Source: Ciona savignyi (taxonomy: Eukaryota; Chordata; Ascidiacea; Phlebobranchia; Cionidae). Taken from it: a stretch of DNA of 64,000 bases. How positions within the stretch are numbered: the first letter of the stretch is position 1; each line of letters starts with the position of its first letter. Location: NCBI GenBank assembly GCA_000149265.1, contig CH003425.1, positions 195,922-259,921 of the forward strand, given 5' to 3'. This document shows positions 21,288 through 32,768 of this stretch, piece after piece. The notes under the pieces are model-generated. The model ran no database searches. It had not been told where the DNA came from and was given only the letters and a program-made list of their open reading frames with translations. The translations under genes and the position numbers were made by a program.

Positions 21288-23011
21288 GACAGCTGACAAG
21301 TCAAAAATATTTGCAGTTATAAAAAGGCTTCATAAGCAGAAACTTGTCAAACACATGTGAACAACCACGACCTTTTTTAAACTACTTTTGAGTGGACACG
21401 GTATTTTTTTGAATACAAAAACTATCGGGTTTCCTGATTATCAAATTAGCCATGGTATATCTTATACAAATGGTATAACGTTTGTGTCTGGGAGCAAAAT
21501 ATATTGGTATCCGGCGTTACTAATTCAATTTTTATATTTAAAATATCTAAATGAAACGAACCCATGATATTACTGTTTCGCTTTTTGGTTCTTTAGACAA
21601 ATTTCTTAAGAATTTTGTATTCATTGGTCGAATTTTATAAACTGACGTACGGTTAGGCGTTGTCAGACTCTGGTTTATTTATTCGAATTTTACCGTTTTA
21701 TTATAGCACATTTTTAGACTGATTTAGCTAAACCACGTCTGAGCACAAGCGGATACGTATTAACAAAAAAGGCTGCACAGCAAGCACATGGTCCGTGAAA
21801 AAAGGATTAGTCAGTAAACAGACGTTTCCAAAAGCCGGATTACAGGCTACAAAGCTGTACAATGCGTTTAAAAGCAAATTATATAAGGCATAATGTCGAA
21901 TTTGTTACAAGCTATTCAGGAAGTACTTGTTTTGTTTATTTGTATTCTATTCAGTTCAGTTGCATGGAAAGTTGGGAGAGTTCGCAAACGCTGAACTAAT
22001 GCAGGAATACTTAGGTAGTAGTCAGGATTTATAGAGATGATATAAAGTCAAAGTATAAATTAATCTAAATTGGGGGTTGGTGTATTGATTAATAGTTACT
22101 CCTTTTAACTTACTATTTTAATTGTATAACAGTATCTTAAACATTCATAGGTTATAAATGCATTTATATATCGCCATAAAGGTTTCGCATGTCGCTTATT
22201 TTAATTTCTTATAAACACTTTAGCTGGTCTTTATTCTAATAGTGTGGGCTTTCTTGCGAATATCTTAATATTTAAGAGTATTATTAGTGTTTTTTACCGG
22301 TTTTAGATTTTGAATTCTAACACGTCATTAAAACCATTTTATATAAAATTGATATGTGTATCGGTCGCGTTAATCATTCAGTCATACGACCGTACATCAT
22401 TAGTCGTTTATTCTAGAGCTTTCCAAACTTTAAAGCTTGCGACCCTGCGACTCTTATTTACGTTTAAAATTCTAAACAGATTTGTTTAAAATCCAACTTA
22501 TAGCCCACTAGTATGAAATCGGTATTCATCTTACATTAGCACACCTAACTTAAAACTCCCTTATTATCTTTGTTAATAACAGACCGTTTACTCTTGCATT
22601 GTTTTGATCACGTCATTAATACGTCTGCTTGACATTCATACTTACGGCGGGTCACATATCGCGATAATCGTTGGTAAACGAAAAGTTTCCCAAACGCCGA
22701 TAAGCGAAGTTCGTAAAAAGTTCGTTTATTAAATTTTTCTATTAACACCAATTATACAAAACATTGTTTACTCGTCGTTAATTGTTTGATTATTGACGTA
22801 ATATAACCAACAATTCACACTTTGATTGTTGAACTTAAAATTGGTAATAACGTAATAACTGATAAGTGTATAAGGAGCGTTTATTATTATCGTCCCTGAG
22901 TAGTATCGATAGTAACGCGATTATCGATATATCGTTGCTGCAACTGGTGATTTATAAATTTTGTAACCCGACCCAATCATTAGGATGTATAAACATTGTA
23001 TTGTATTACCA
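21288..23011. other. Unit III upstream sequence and cassette
   Basis: Matches 15040-16807. The antisense tRNA-like head is near 22363-22398, and MITE-derived sequence (GTAACGCGATTATCGATA) near 22912. No gene seen. Confidence 0.6.
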
Positions 23012-23070
23012 GCGATATATAATATACACTACAATGTAGTAGACGTGTCAGGTTTTATTTATTTTATTCA
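23012..23070 (+). promoter_or_regulatory. Promoter-like module (unit III)
   Basis: GATATATAATATA, then a decayed left half-site (ACACTAC) and an intact GACGTGT. The LTR again separates it from the gene. Confidence 0.48.
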
Positions 23071-23074
23071 TAAC

Positions 23075-23569
23075 TGTAACGCGCGCGGGGGCTAGTTTGT
23101 TTTGTTATGATTTGATACACTTTTATATATGTCTTTTACACATTCTTCTACACCGTTTATACACTTTTAACTACACCATTTTATACAATTTTAATACACT
23201 GTTTTACGCCTTTTGTTTGTCCCTTTTTATTTTACACGTAGTTTACACCCTTTGCACCTTTTATTCATTTTTATCTTGCTTGTCTATTTTTACACGCATG
23301 TTTTTATCTCTCGGGGAATTCAAGTAATCAACGCCTGGTGCTGTGCTAATTAACGTGATGTCTTTGAATTTATATTTCTAAAAAGCAGTTCTCTCTTGGC
23401 TGTTAAAGTGTGCAGACTTGTTTTTAATAGCTGATTGTTTGTATTAGTGTTATATTTGTTTCTTAACTATGAGTGTTTTTATAAAGCGGAAACGTTGCAA
23501 GCCCTTGTAATTGGTTAAACGGTAGGCCGTTAAGACAGCGTCTTGAAAAACTATAGTAAATATGTAACA
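23075..23569. mobile_element. Solo LTR-like insertion, second copy
   Basis: 495 bp with the same ends and the same TAAC flanks as 16870-17364, in the same place relative to the gene. It was therefore inserted once and duplicated with the unit. Its short T-rich frames differ at several residues between the copies and look non-coding. Confidence 0.78.
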
Positions 23570-23666
23570 TAACCACAAACGTTGTAGTGTGAAGGTACAT
23601 GCAATTTCATTTGGAATAAATCATCCTCATTTTTACATGAATAAAGTTTAAATAGTTCAATGTAAA

Positions 23667-24566
23667 ATGAGTAAAAAATCAAGAACTTTTTCTGTACATT
23701 TGAAAACACACCAGCGATCTCCGGCACAAGCGAATCCTTACATATGCGATGTTTGTGGAAAATCGTTTCAATATGCAAGTAAGTTAACAGCACACCGATT
23801 GATTCACACTAGAAAGAAACCTTACAAATGCACTGTATGTAAAAAATCGTTTAAAGAAGCAGGTACTTTGAAAAAACACCGATTGATTCATACTGGAGAG
23901 AAACCTTTCAAATGCAGTGTTTGTGAAAAATCGTTTTTAGCAGCAGGCAATTTGAAAAGACACAAAATGATTCATACGGATGTAAAACCTTACAAATGCA
24001 CTGTATGTGAAAAATCGTTTAAAGAAGCAGGTACTTTGAAAAGACACAAAATGATTCATACTGGAGAGAAACCTATCCAATGTAATGTTTGTGAAAAATC
24101 GTTTCAACAAGCACGTACTTTGAAAGTACACCAAATGATTCACACTGGAGAGAAACCTTACAAATGCAATGTGTGTGAAAAATCGTTTCAACAAGCAGGT
24201 CATTTGAAAGGACACCAAAAGATTCACACTGGAGAAAAACCTTACAAATGCACTGTTTGTGAAAAGTCGTTTAAAGAAGCAAGTCATCTGAAAAGACACC
24301 AATTGGTTCACACTGAAGAAAAACCTTACAAATGCCACGTGTGTGAAAAAGCGTATAAACAAGCAAGTAGTTTAAAAGCACACAAAATTATTCACACTAG
24401 ATTAAAACCTTACAAATGCAATGTTTGTGAAAAGTCGTTTAATCAAGCAAGTCACTTGAAAGTACATCAATTGATTCATACGGGTGAGAAACCTAACAAA
24501 TTCAATGGTTGTGAAAAATCTTTCCAACAGGCAATTGATTTGAAAACACAAAATGATTCACACTGA
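23667..24566 (+). CDS. C2H2 zinc-finger protein, 9 fingers (unit III)
   Basis: 299 residues, sister of the unit II protein. About ten substitutions separate the aligned parts. Two are in DNA-contact positions: helix +3 of finger 7 is His instead of Asn, and helix -1 of finger 9 is Gln instead of Arg. Finger 10 has lost its first cysteine. A 2-base deletion after DLKT ends the frame earlier, at QNDSH. Fingers 1-9 keep all ligands. The leader again lacks the usual AG and the LTR separates the promoter, so expression is uncertain. It is probably a nuclear DNA-binding protein with no effector domain. Confidence 0.85.
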   Translation: MSKKSRTFSVHLKTHQRSPAQANPYICDVCGKSFQYASKLTAHRLIHTRKKPYKCTVCKKSFKEAGTLKKHRLIHTGEKPFKCSVCEKSFLAAGNLKRHKMIHTDVKPYKCTVCEKSFKEAGTLKRHKMIHTGEKPIQCNVCEKSFQQARTLKVHQMIHTGEKPYKCNVCEKSFQQAGHLKGHQKIHTGEKPYKCTVCEKSFKEASHLKRHQLVHTEEKPYKCHVCEKAYKQASSLKAHKIIHTRLKPYKCNVCEKSFNQASHLKVHQLIHTGEKPNKFNGCEKSFQQAIDLKTQNDSH

Positions 24567-25256
24567 AGAGAAAGAAACCTCACAAATGCGATGTTTGTAA
24601 AAATCGTTTAGCCATTCCACTACTTTAAAACAACACCAATTGTTGCATACTGACGAAAAACCTTACAATTGCCACGTGTGTGATAAAGCGTATCAACAAG
24701 CAAGAAGTTTAAAACAGAAAAATGATTCACGCTGGAGTGATACCTTACAAATGCAATTCGTGTAAAAAATTGTTTCACGCGTGCAAGTAATTTGAAACGA
24801 CATCAAATTATTCACACTGTAAATTAACCTACAAATGGAAGGAAATTTTATGTGTGTAAAATATCGCTTAAAATGCAAGTATGGTTTATACCGATAACGT
24901 AATATGAAGAAAAATACTGGAAACTTTCATTTATGCTTCAACTACGCCTTCTCACGCAGATTTGTACCTGACGGATGAAATAAGTTTGCAACATGTTCCT
25001 AATTAATAAATCGGTACATAACTATGTTAAAAAATGCAATTTTTTTCTATATTTGAAAAAGTATTTTCCATTTTGTTATTAACGTTTATAATATGTGTTC
25101 GGTTATTTGCCCGGCATGAAATAAAAGGCAAATTATTATTTTTAATGCAACTGATAGTCTAAGTCAAGCGTTAAAACAAGAAGCATCAACGTTTGCAATG
25201 AGGGTCATTTTACGAAACATTTCCAATTCGTGGAACATTTGAACAATCTCATACGA
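24567..25256. other. Decayed finger tail and 3' flank (unit III)
   Basis: Matches 18398-19061 with the same broken fingers to about 24890. Nothing intact. Confidence 0.65.
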
Positions 25257-25425
25257 AAACCACTACCAATTTGAAGGAACGTGTCTATCATACACAAAAA
25301 CACTGCAAGATCTCCGGTAACCCGACGGTGGGTGCGAGGTGATCTGACGATTGTCTATGCGTTAATCCCTTGGTTTTTCCATTAACGGGGATATTCATAA
25401 TTATTCTATCTTCCTATACCATCCT
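25257..25425 (+). mobile_element. SINE fragment, 3' half (unit III)
   Basis: Counterpart of 19062-19232, with the same truncated 5' end and slightly shorter in the CACTGCA region. Confidence 0.72.
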
Positions 25426-27041
25426 AGATGTAGGTGGATGTATTTATTTCCTTAAAATTGGACAAATTTAAAACAAATTTAATCATAAATTTAATGGACA
25501 AATTTAATTCTTTGATGACATTATCTTTGACGTGATAGTAGTCGGCGGCCCTTACATTTGTTTGGCGAATCAACATTTTATATAAAGGTAATGCGGGGTT
25601 TCAAATTGTGCGACTGGTCAATTTGTGTCGCATATTTGTCTCCAATTATAGCCCTACTTGATATTATTGTTGGGTCGGATAAGATAGGATTTTCACATTT
25701 ATCACCGTAAATTGGATAACCAGGTGATATGGAGAATAGGACAGAGATTGTTTCGAATCTGTTTGATCATCACTGCACTCTTGGCCTTGATGAGGATAGG
25801 CTTTACAATGGTATTGTTCAAATCGAAAGAAAAAACTGATACAGCAATGCCTCTTGAGCAGGAAAAGCGAGACGATAGATGCCCCATTGAGTATTTGTGT
25901 ACACTAGATGACGTACAGGGGCTGCTAAAATCAATGTTTGCGGTCGTGTGGCCGAATGTTTGTACGGTCGTGTGGCCGATTGGTTAACGCGACCGATACA
26001 TATACCGACTACAATACAAAACGGTCCGAGTAACGATCCCATCATGGGTTCGAAACTTGGCTCGGTTAAAAAAGTAAAAATAAAAAATAAATACTAAAAA
26101 AATAAAAGGTTTATGGAAAGCAAGGCTGGGTTGCAACATCTTTCTGAGAAGCGGGAAAAATTGTTGGATTGGGATTACAACAATGATTTAGTGAAAGAAA
26201 TTGGTTGGGGCTGTACAATAGTGAACAACGCATAAGTTCAGGGTAAATCTGTATATTTGTTGGTTATTATTGCAGAAAAACAGATTTTTGAAATTTATTT
26301 AAATATATTTAAACAGTGCATAGTAGTGTAGTTCGCCTGAATGCATACTTGCATAGAAGTGCCTTTTTGTTACATACTATTATTATACCTATGCCCGAAC
26401 TTGGTCATGCACTATTGAATGTTTTTAGCTCTAGAATCATTTGTCACTGAAATTTTACATTTTTTGGATACGTCAGTTTTTTTCACTTTTCTTACTAACT
26501 ATTTGAAGTGGGCTTTAATTTCCTTCCCACCGTTCTAGTTACAATCCAACACAAATGTTTGACTAGTAATAGCGCTGTACATAAAACATATGTGTAATGG
26601 TAGTAAAACAACGAAATGGAGTTTTAAAAACTGTGAAAAGTGTAAAAAGTTAATTGTGTGTTATTCAATGTCACATTTGCTTAAAACAACAATTAAAGCG
26701 ATAGAACTGGTTGTAAGAATTATAAATGGACGCTTCCCCAAATAAACACAATAGATGAACAAACTTTTAAATAAAACAAATAAAAACTGTTGTTTTAGTA
26801 GTTATAAAGAAATGGTTTAACGCCACCGCGGAATGCGTTGTTCATTTTACTCCTACATTTTATTCCAATTTCAGTAATACGTGATTATTACAATGGCATT
26901 GATGGTTAGCATATATATCCCGACACATGAATCTTTCTTGCGTTACATGTATGTTAACTGCAAACATACCGCGCAATGTGACGTAAATTCTGGGCGGATC
27001 GGGATATTATTGTTAGCGTCGTTATCGATTCTTTTAGTATC
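25426..27041. other. 3' flank of unit III and start of a fourth unit
   Basis: Matches 19233-21029. It includes the tRNA-Ser-like fragment near 25951-26053. The landmark at about 26888 opens a fourth, truncated unit that ends in the SINE at 27042. Confidence 0.5.
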
Positions 27042-27256
27042 GAAAGGTTGCAGGTGCGAAACTGGTCGCTAGCTAGACGGTTGTGTCCTTGGGCAAGGCA
27101 CTTTACGGACATTGCCTGAACCCAGCGGATTAATGGGTTCTACCAAATTGAAGGAACGTGTCTATCATATACAACACACTGCAATAGCTCCGGTAACCCG
27201 ACGATGGGTGCGAGGTGATCCGACGATTGCCCGTGTGTTAACCCCCTGGTTTTAAA
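27042..27256 (+). mobile_element. SINE, well preserved, 5' truncated
   Basis: It starts inside the head (GAAAGGTTGCAGGTGCGAAA) and runs to CGTGTGTTAACCCCCTGG, close to the consensus seen at 48263. Its good preservation next to older units suggests a younger copy or gene conversion. Confidence 0.8.
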
Positions 27257-27370
27257 GAGGACGTGTGTTAACCCCCCCATCTAAAGAGGACATAATGGAT
27301 ATGTTTTTTATACAAGTTAAAAATATTGTAAATGCGGCATAATTGTCTTCTACCTTTTTAAGGTTGCTAT

Positions 27371-28532
27371 TTAGGGTTCGCATTAATGGTTTTAAAACGA
27401 TTCACGAAATGCGTGAGTTAAGAGAAAATCGTTTTCGCAAATTTTGGTTACATTCAATTGCCCGAGAATGCGGTTTCAGAACCTCTCATACTAATCATTA
27501 AACGACCAAAGAGATATGTTACGTCTTCTGGCGGCGCCTACTTAACCAGACGTAGCACAATTCAGGACTCGTCACAAAACGCGCAACTCCAGCAATATCA
27601 AGACGTTACTCCAACTCCAAAACTTGTATTCCACTTTTACGTAAGGATATTACCAAATTTTGCGGTTTTTAAATATTTTACACAGTAGGCTAACTTATGA
27701 ACTTCACTTCTATACACATGACAAATTAATATTAAAACACATGGCCCAAATCAATTTAACTATGGAAAATGGTACAACCAGCCACTTCAAAACTCCCAAA
27801 TCTTTCAAAGGCCTAAATCTTACACGAGGTATAAATATTGCGCACAACGATAACAATAGGCATTGTTACGTCTAATGACCTCATTTATAATATTACTCCC
27901 CAGTGTATACGTATGATGGAGTGATTTCAATGTAACAAGATATTTCTTCAAGCAAACAGTGTCGTTAAGGTTAAATGCGTGTTGGATAGGACGAATATCG
28001 ACCAAACCAAGCCTTAGAAAAAAAGGTGTGTCGTATCTCAGCCAATCATAAATAAAGGAATCGAAATATATTAACGCATAATGGCAATTCTTGCGTTGTG
28101 ATACAAATGCTTATTGTGTGTCAATAATGCAAAGTAAAGGCAAGGTAAATAAGTGTAACTGTTAAATGTTATGTTGAAAGGAAACGATGTTATATTAATA
28201 TGTTGAGATTTTAATATTAAAAGTGCACAAAATCAGTAGCGGTAATTTATATTTTCGAGATTTTGTTAAATTTCGTAATTCGCGTACTTTAAAAAAACGG
28301 TTAAAAAAATTAATTAGATCACTGGTTATACATTTTGGAAGAGGTATTTACAGGACTGTTTTATATGCAATGCCGAAAAGCTGAGTGGGTAGTCAGACGT
28401 AGGTTCAAGCCTACAAATGATATATCCGTTTTAAAAACTAAATGTTTACACAACATTTTGCTTAATATTAAGTGAGGCGCGAATTGTAAGGATGTGTGTC
28501 AAGGGGCGCGGCTTAAAAACTTTACGAATCCC
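27371..28532. mobile_element. Old hAT MITE relic split by a solo LTR
   Basis: 27371-27516 and 27938-28300 align with the interior of the MITE at 8194-8967 (shared CAATCATAAATAAAGGAATC and ATAATGCAAAGTAAAG). The right end reads AATCCCTGGTTTATACC. The left terminus is lost. An LTR is inserted at 27517. Confidence 0.7.
27517..27937. mobile_element. Solo LTR with AGATA target duplication
   Basis: 421 bp beginning TGTTACGTC and ending AATGTAACA, flanked on both sides by AGATA (27512-27516 and 27938-27942). Most of its length matches 32769-33126, which lies directly beside the gag end of the BEL/Pao element there. TG...CA ends and a 5-bp duplication fit a BEL/Pao LTR. Confidence 0.82.
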
Positions 28533-29273
28533 TGGTTTATACCTTGCCAGTATTGACAACAATGCAACGCAATGAGTGAAACGTCATAGCGCCTGGAGCA
28601 AGAACATGCCACAGACATATAAAGGAAATGACCAAAGTCGGTCAACTGGAAACGCTCACAGAAGCAACGAAGTGAGGAGAGTTAAAACGATAAGGCGTAT
28701 ACATTAAAAAGTTTAGGAATACATGTAAGAATGGTAATAATAATGTTGGACAGTCGCTAAAGTGTAAACAATGAATTAGAGCGGATTAGCAATGCAGTAT
28801 GGAGTCATTCAGAGAGTCATGGACTTGTTTTGTTTCTTTGTGACCTATGCAGACACGGCTGTAATTCTGTTCGCTTCGGTTCAGTTAAAATGCTCGCAAT
28901 CGCTGAAATAATGTAGGATTACTTAGAGGAAGACAGGTTATAAAGAGATGCATATAAAGTGAAGTATAAATTGTTATAAATCGGTGATTGCTGTATAGGT
29001 TAAAATAATACTTTACAATAATTATAACCTATTTCGCTGCACTCTCACTATTTTAAATGTATAAAGAGCATCTTAAGCATTCATACGCAATGTATAATAC
29101 AGTATATCGCTAACAGCATGTCATGTCGCTTTCATTATCTTTTAAACACATTAGATAAATTTTATTCTAATAGTATGGGCTTTTATCAAGTCCATTTTGT
29201 ATTAAGCTGGTATAGCGTATCGGTCGCGTTAACCATTCGGAAATACGACCGGGCAACATTGTTGTTTATTCTA
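28533..29273. other. Zinc-finger upstream cassette without a gene
   Basis: Matches 41690-42460: the AAGAACATGCCACAGACA block, then the antisense tRNA-like head near 29220-29255. It runs into 100 N; beyond the gap lies retroelement sequence, not the expected promoter and gene. Confidence 0.6.
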
Positions 29274-29373
29274 NNNNNNNNNNNNNNNNNNNNNNNNNNN
29301 NNNNNNNNNNNNNNNNNNNNNNNNNNNNNNNNNNNNNNNNNNNNNNNNNNNNNNNNNNNNNNNNNNNNNNNNN
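29274..29373. other. Assembly gap, 100 N
   Basis: Exactly 100 N, a conventional gap of unknown size. The sequence changes from cassette to BEL/Pao pol across it, so the join may not reflect the true order. Confidence 0.98.
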
Positions 29374-29746
29374 TGCAACGATACTTGATGCAGCAACGAG
29401 GTTCCAGGCGTGGTATACTTTCCGTTTTGGGTTGTGTGACTTTGGCCTTTCCACACAGAAACAAACAGTGTATTTTTCCAGTGTCGTCCACTAAGCGTAA
29501 ATACGACACTGTTCCATATCCATTGATCGATGCATCTGAAAAATGGTGTATTTGGGATTTAACAATAACTCCAATGTCGTTTGCTTTAAAATACCAGGGT
29601 ATCACAAGGCGATGTAGTTCCGGTAGTTGTTTAAACCAACTGAGCCACTCTTGCGCGCAATCTTTAGAAATTTTCTGATCCCATCCAAGGTTTTGTCTCA
29701 CGATTTCTTGTTGTAAAATCTTAGCGACTAACACAACGGGGGGCAA
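29374..29746 (-). pseudogene. BEL/Pao element A: RNase H start
   Basis: The frame reads PPVVLVAKILQQEIV, then a connecting stretch and HHFSDASINGYG, where the Asp is the first RNase H catalytic residue. The end of the frame is lost in the gap. Related to residues 15-120 of the pol frame in element B. Confidence 0.8.
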
Positions 29747-29827
29747 CGAATCCCAGGGAATCGTATAGGGAATTGATCGCAGATAAGGGACTTAGTCGCG
29801 TTAACTTTTCTTCTACGCCGCTGTTGT

Positions 29828-30254
29828 CTATTCTAAATCCAACGTGATCCTTAAAAACGTCCCAGTAGCTTCTTCTTCGGTGGTTATAAAGGTTAAGAAA
29901 TCATCCACGAAGAAATTATTTTTTACAACTTCCGATACGTTAGTGTCTAACTGTTCTCGGAATTGGTCCGCTGTTTGTCTTCGCACAGCATGGCGATGAC
30001 GTGGCTTCGAATACATGAACCATCCTTTGATGATGAACAGGTCGCTTGTACAAGTCTCCTCCTGGTCACCACAGGAATCTCAGAGCATGGCAATCTTCTT
30101 CTTTGATTAGGATCTGATGAATCAGAGCTTCCACATTAGCTACTACTGCTATTGTTGGTTCTTTACGAAACTGTGTAAGAACGCCGACCAGACTATTAAG
30201 CAGATCCGGTCCTTGCATTAAGGCGTCGTTAAGGGAAACACCCTTGTACTTCAC
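29828..30254 (-). pseudogene. BEL/Pao element A: reverse transcriptase palm
   Basis: 30254-30066 reads YKGVSLNDALMQGPDLLNS ... EDCHALRFLW and then meets TGA where the family has a second Trp. 30016-29828 continues with RQTADQFREQL and the catalytic NNFFVDDFLT box. The break is therefore one nonsense codon plus frame changes. Element B has the same TGA. Confidence 0.85.
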
Positions 30255-30475
30255 CGTGCAGTCAAATACGAAACAGTGTCACTTGTGTCTTGCTTTTCAA
30301 GTGTATCGTCTTTGCCAACTCTTTAACGTCTTCGTTTCGAAAGTCTTTTCGCCAAATAAAATCGACTTTCGGCGTTCTAGCAGCAAACGGTTGTTTGAGG
30401 CCTCCTGTTCTTGTTTCCAATACACGATAAGCAAACAGTACATCGGTTCCAATTAGCAGCGTTACTTCTCCGCTG

Positions 30476-31226
30476 TCATAGGTCGGAATTCAGTTCGTGT
30501 AGGTGGGGCAGTCCTTTCAGCTCTCTTTTTGTGGGAAATGAATATGAAAACACCGGGATATCATCAAATGATATGGCAATGTCGATTTCTATTTCTTCGT
30601 GGCCGTCTGCAGATAAGACGACCACGCTCACTGTAATGCCAACTTGTTTCTTCGGTATTGTTCCGATTGTATTTCGCTTACCAGACAAACCAAGACGATC
30701 TATGTGTTTAACGTGATGTCTGAACTTGATACAAAAAGGCCTAAGATGTGATTTTTTTGTTAATAGCGCGTACTTTGACAGAGGTACCAAGCACAAGTAC
30801 CCTTATCTTGCGTTCTTTGACATCGTGTGGCAGTGTGGGTCGCTGGTACTTTTGTATATTACCTCGGTGATACACTTGGCTGGTGCGTCGTTGTCTTTCT
30901 CAGTGCAGGTATTTCCTTGTTGTTCGGTGAATTTTGGATTTATATGTAAAGACGTGTGGCAATATATCAGAGAGTGTGGTATACTGTACACTTGGATTTC
31001 AGACGGCAGAAACGCGCAATATGCGCAAAACAATTCCATCCGCAAAACAATTAAAACAACATCGTTCACTCAAGAGAAAAACAACTGTTTCTTCGACTGA
31101 TTTTGCAAGAAAAATATCACCAGTAGACATCAGGTGTGCGAGGAACCAGCAAGGACACTTGGTTATCCGTGGTTTTGAACTTTGCACAGTCGTAGAAGTC
31201 ATAGCATTCGCCCTGCCTCTTCTCAA
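30476..31226 (-). pseudogene. BEL/Pao element A: zinc knuckle and protease region
   Basis: 31226-30999 holds a knuckle remnant (LLSERCCFNCFADG). 30796-30476 resembles the protease domain that precedes reverse transcriptase in this group, ending TKRELKGLPHLHELNSDL. I cannot see an intact active-site aspartate motif. Confidence 0.6.
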
Positions 31227-31235
31227 TGGTTTCTC

Positions 31236-32598
31236 TTAAATGGTTTGAGGCTTGGATTCCCGTTCGCGAGAATATATCTTGCCAAATTTAGTGTTAGCGA
31301 CTTCTGCCTCCTCTTCTACAAATTCTACGAGATCAATAAAATTAACAACTTCGCCGTGACGACGTGCAATTTCCGCTGCACGCCGCTTCCACAGTTTTCG
31401 CGAGTCGAACGGTAGCTTTGATACGATGATAATCATACGGTCAACTGAATTCAGATTAGTAAAGTCATTAATTGTACTTAAAATAGTTAGACACTTTCTC
31501 ACCAAAATAGCGTAATTGCGTATACCGGAGGAGTAATCTGGCATTAGGTTTGGTCCACTTATTAGTTCGGAAACAAATGCGCGAGCAACTATACTGGGTT
31601 TTCCGTAGTTATTGTACAGAATATCTATTGCTTGTTTGTATCCTTCCTTTGGTCGCAAAATAACACAGTGTTCGATGAGCGCTCGAGCTTGACCTCTTGC
31701 ATTGTTGCAGCAGAAAATCTACATTTAAACTGTAAGTGGGGGCCTTTTTTTCAAAGTTAGCGTCGAATTTTAATTGAAATGTCCAGTATTTCATTGGATC
31801 TCCAGAAAATGTAGTATACTCTACTTTAGTGTTGTTCATAGCTTCTTCCACGGCTTCAATACTTCCTTTAACTGAAGACTGATCAGGGTGACGTTCCATC
31901 GACGGCCTTTCTGGCAACTGATTGTAACTTGGTCCTTCGTAAGTGGTCGTTGGTACAAATCGTACCGGGCTAGATCGACGGTAGCGGCGTGGTAGTGATG
32001 AACTACAGCCTTTTTCGTAGTTTCGCATAAATTCTTGACTCACAACACGTACCGGTACTTCCTTTGTCTTCATGGCTTGTGCGTCTAAGTCGCTTTTAAC
32101 AGGCGACTGATGCGGATTATATGGTCTTGTCACATCTTCATCACTGTAGTTTAAAGTTTGATCCCACATTTGTGCTTCGAGGTCTGCTTCCTGCACTTTA
32201 TGTAGGGACTCTAATTTCCTCTCTCGGCTTTCAGCTTAAATTACTCGTCCGTTGACGCTGCTTCAATATTGCCTTTTCTTTCTTGACCTTTGCTTCAATA
32301 CGTCTCACACTAGAGGTGGTACTTACTTCAGATAATCTGGAACTTTGCGTCGACAAGTTTTTTTTTATTTAGGGGACGAACTTGAACTTAAATGTACAGA
32401 AACTTAATATTCTATTGTCTTTTTAAGATCCTCTTTTGCTTGCTTGACAAGCCATTCACCAACGCGGACGTCGAATTCGCCTTTGTCTTTCATGACGCTG
32501 TCCAGTTGATGCTCACTGGCGTCACGATCTTGGTCAGTTGGCAAGGCATTAATTAATGAGACTAATTGCTTGGTCGGCCACATCAAACCAAACGGCAA
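31236..32598 (-). pseudogene. BEL/Pao element A: gag
   Basis: Three broken frames. 32598-32404 is acidic and helical (DVRVGEWLVKQAKEDLK). 32196-31609 has the conserved FSGDPMKYWTFQLKF. 31658-31236 has AIDILYNNYGKPSIVARAF and ends at EVANTKFGKIYS. The same order, with FNGDPMDYWSFVNRY and ELFERYGQPHIIAR, is found in element B. Confidence 0.82.
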
Positions 32599-32768
32599 GT
32601 ACAGTTCTCATGTATTATAATTCGTCGACACACGGATGCATTCAGCACCTTCGCCATGCTACTTTTATGCTCATCCAAATCCTCTAAGCTTCCACTCTCC
32701 TCCATAGCTACAGCCTTGAATTGCTTCTCGATAACTTCGATTTAATGAGTTATATTTAAAAACTTGTA

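Larger units (their letters stand above)
20734..26887. repeat. Tandem unit III of the zinc-finger amplicon
   Basis: The second full copy of the unit of about 6.2 kb, from the landmark at about 20734 to the next at about 26888. Differences from unit II are scattered substitutions and small indels. Both carry the same LTR insertion and the same leader change. Confidence 0.9.

Noticed and set aside
23937-24362. 141-residue minus-strand frame (and similar ones at 13506, 17732, 33521, 62941)
   Set aside because: Antisense shadow of the 84-bp finger repeat; the repeating FKRFFT pattern follows from the finger codons.
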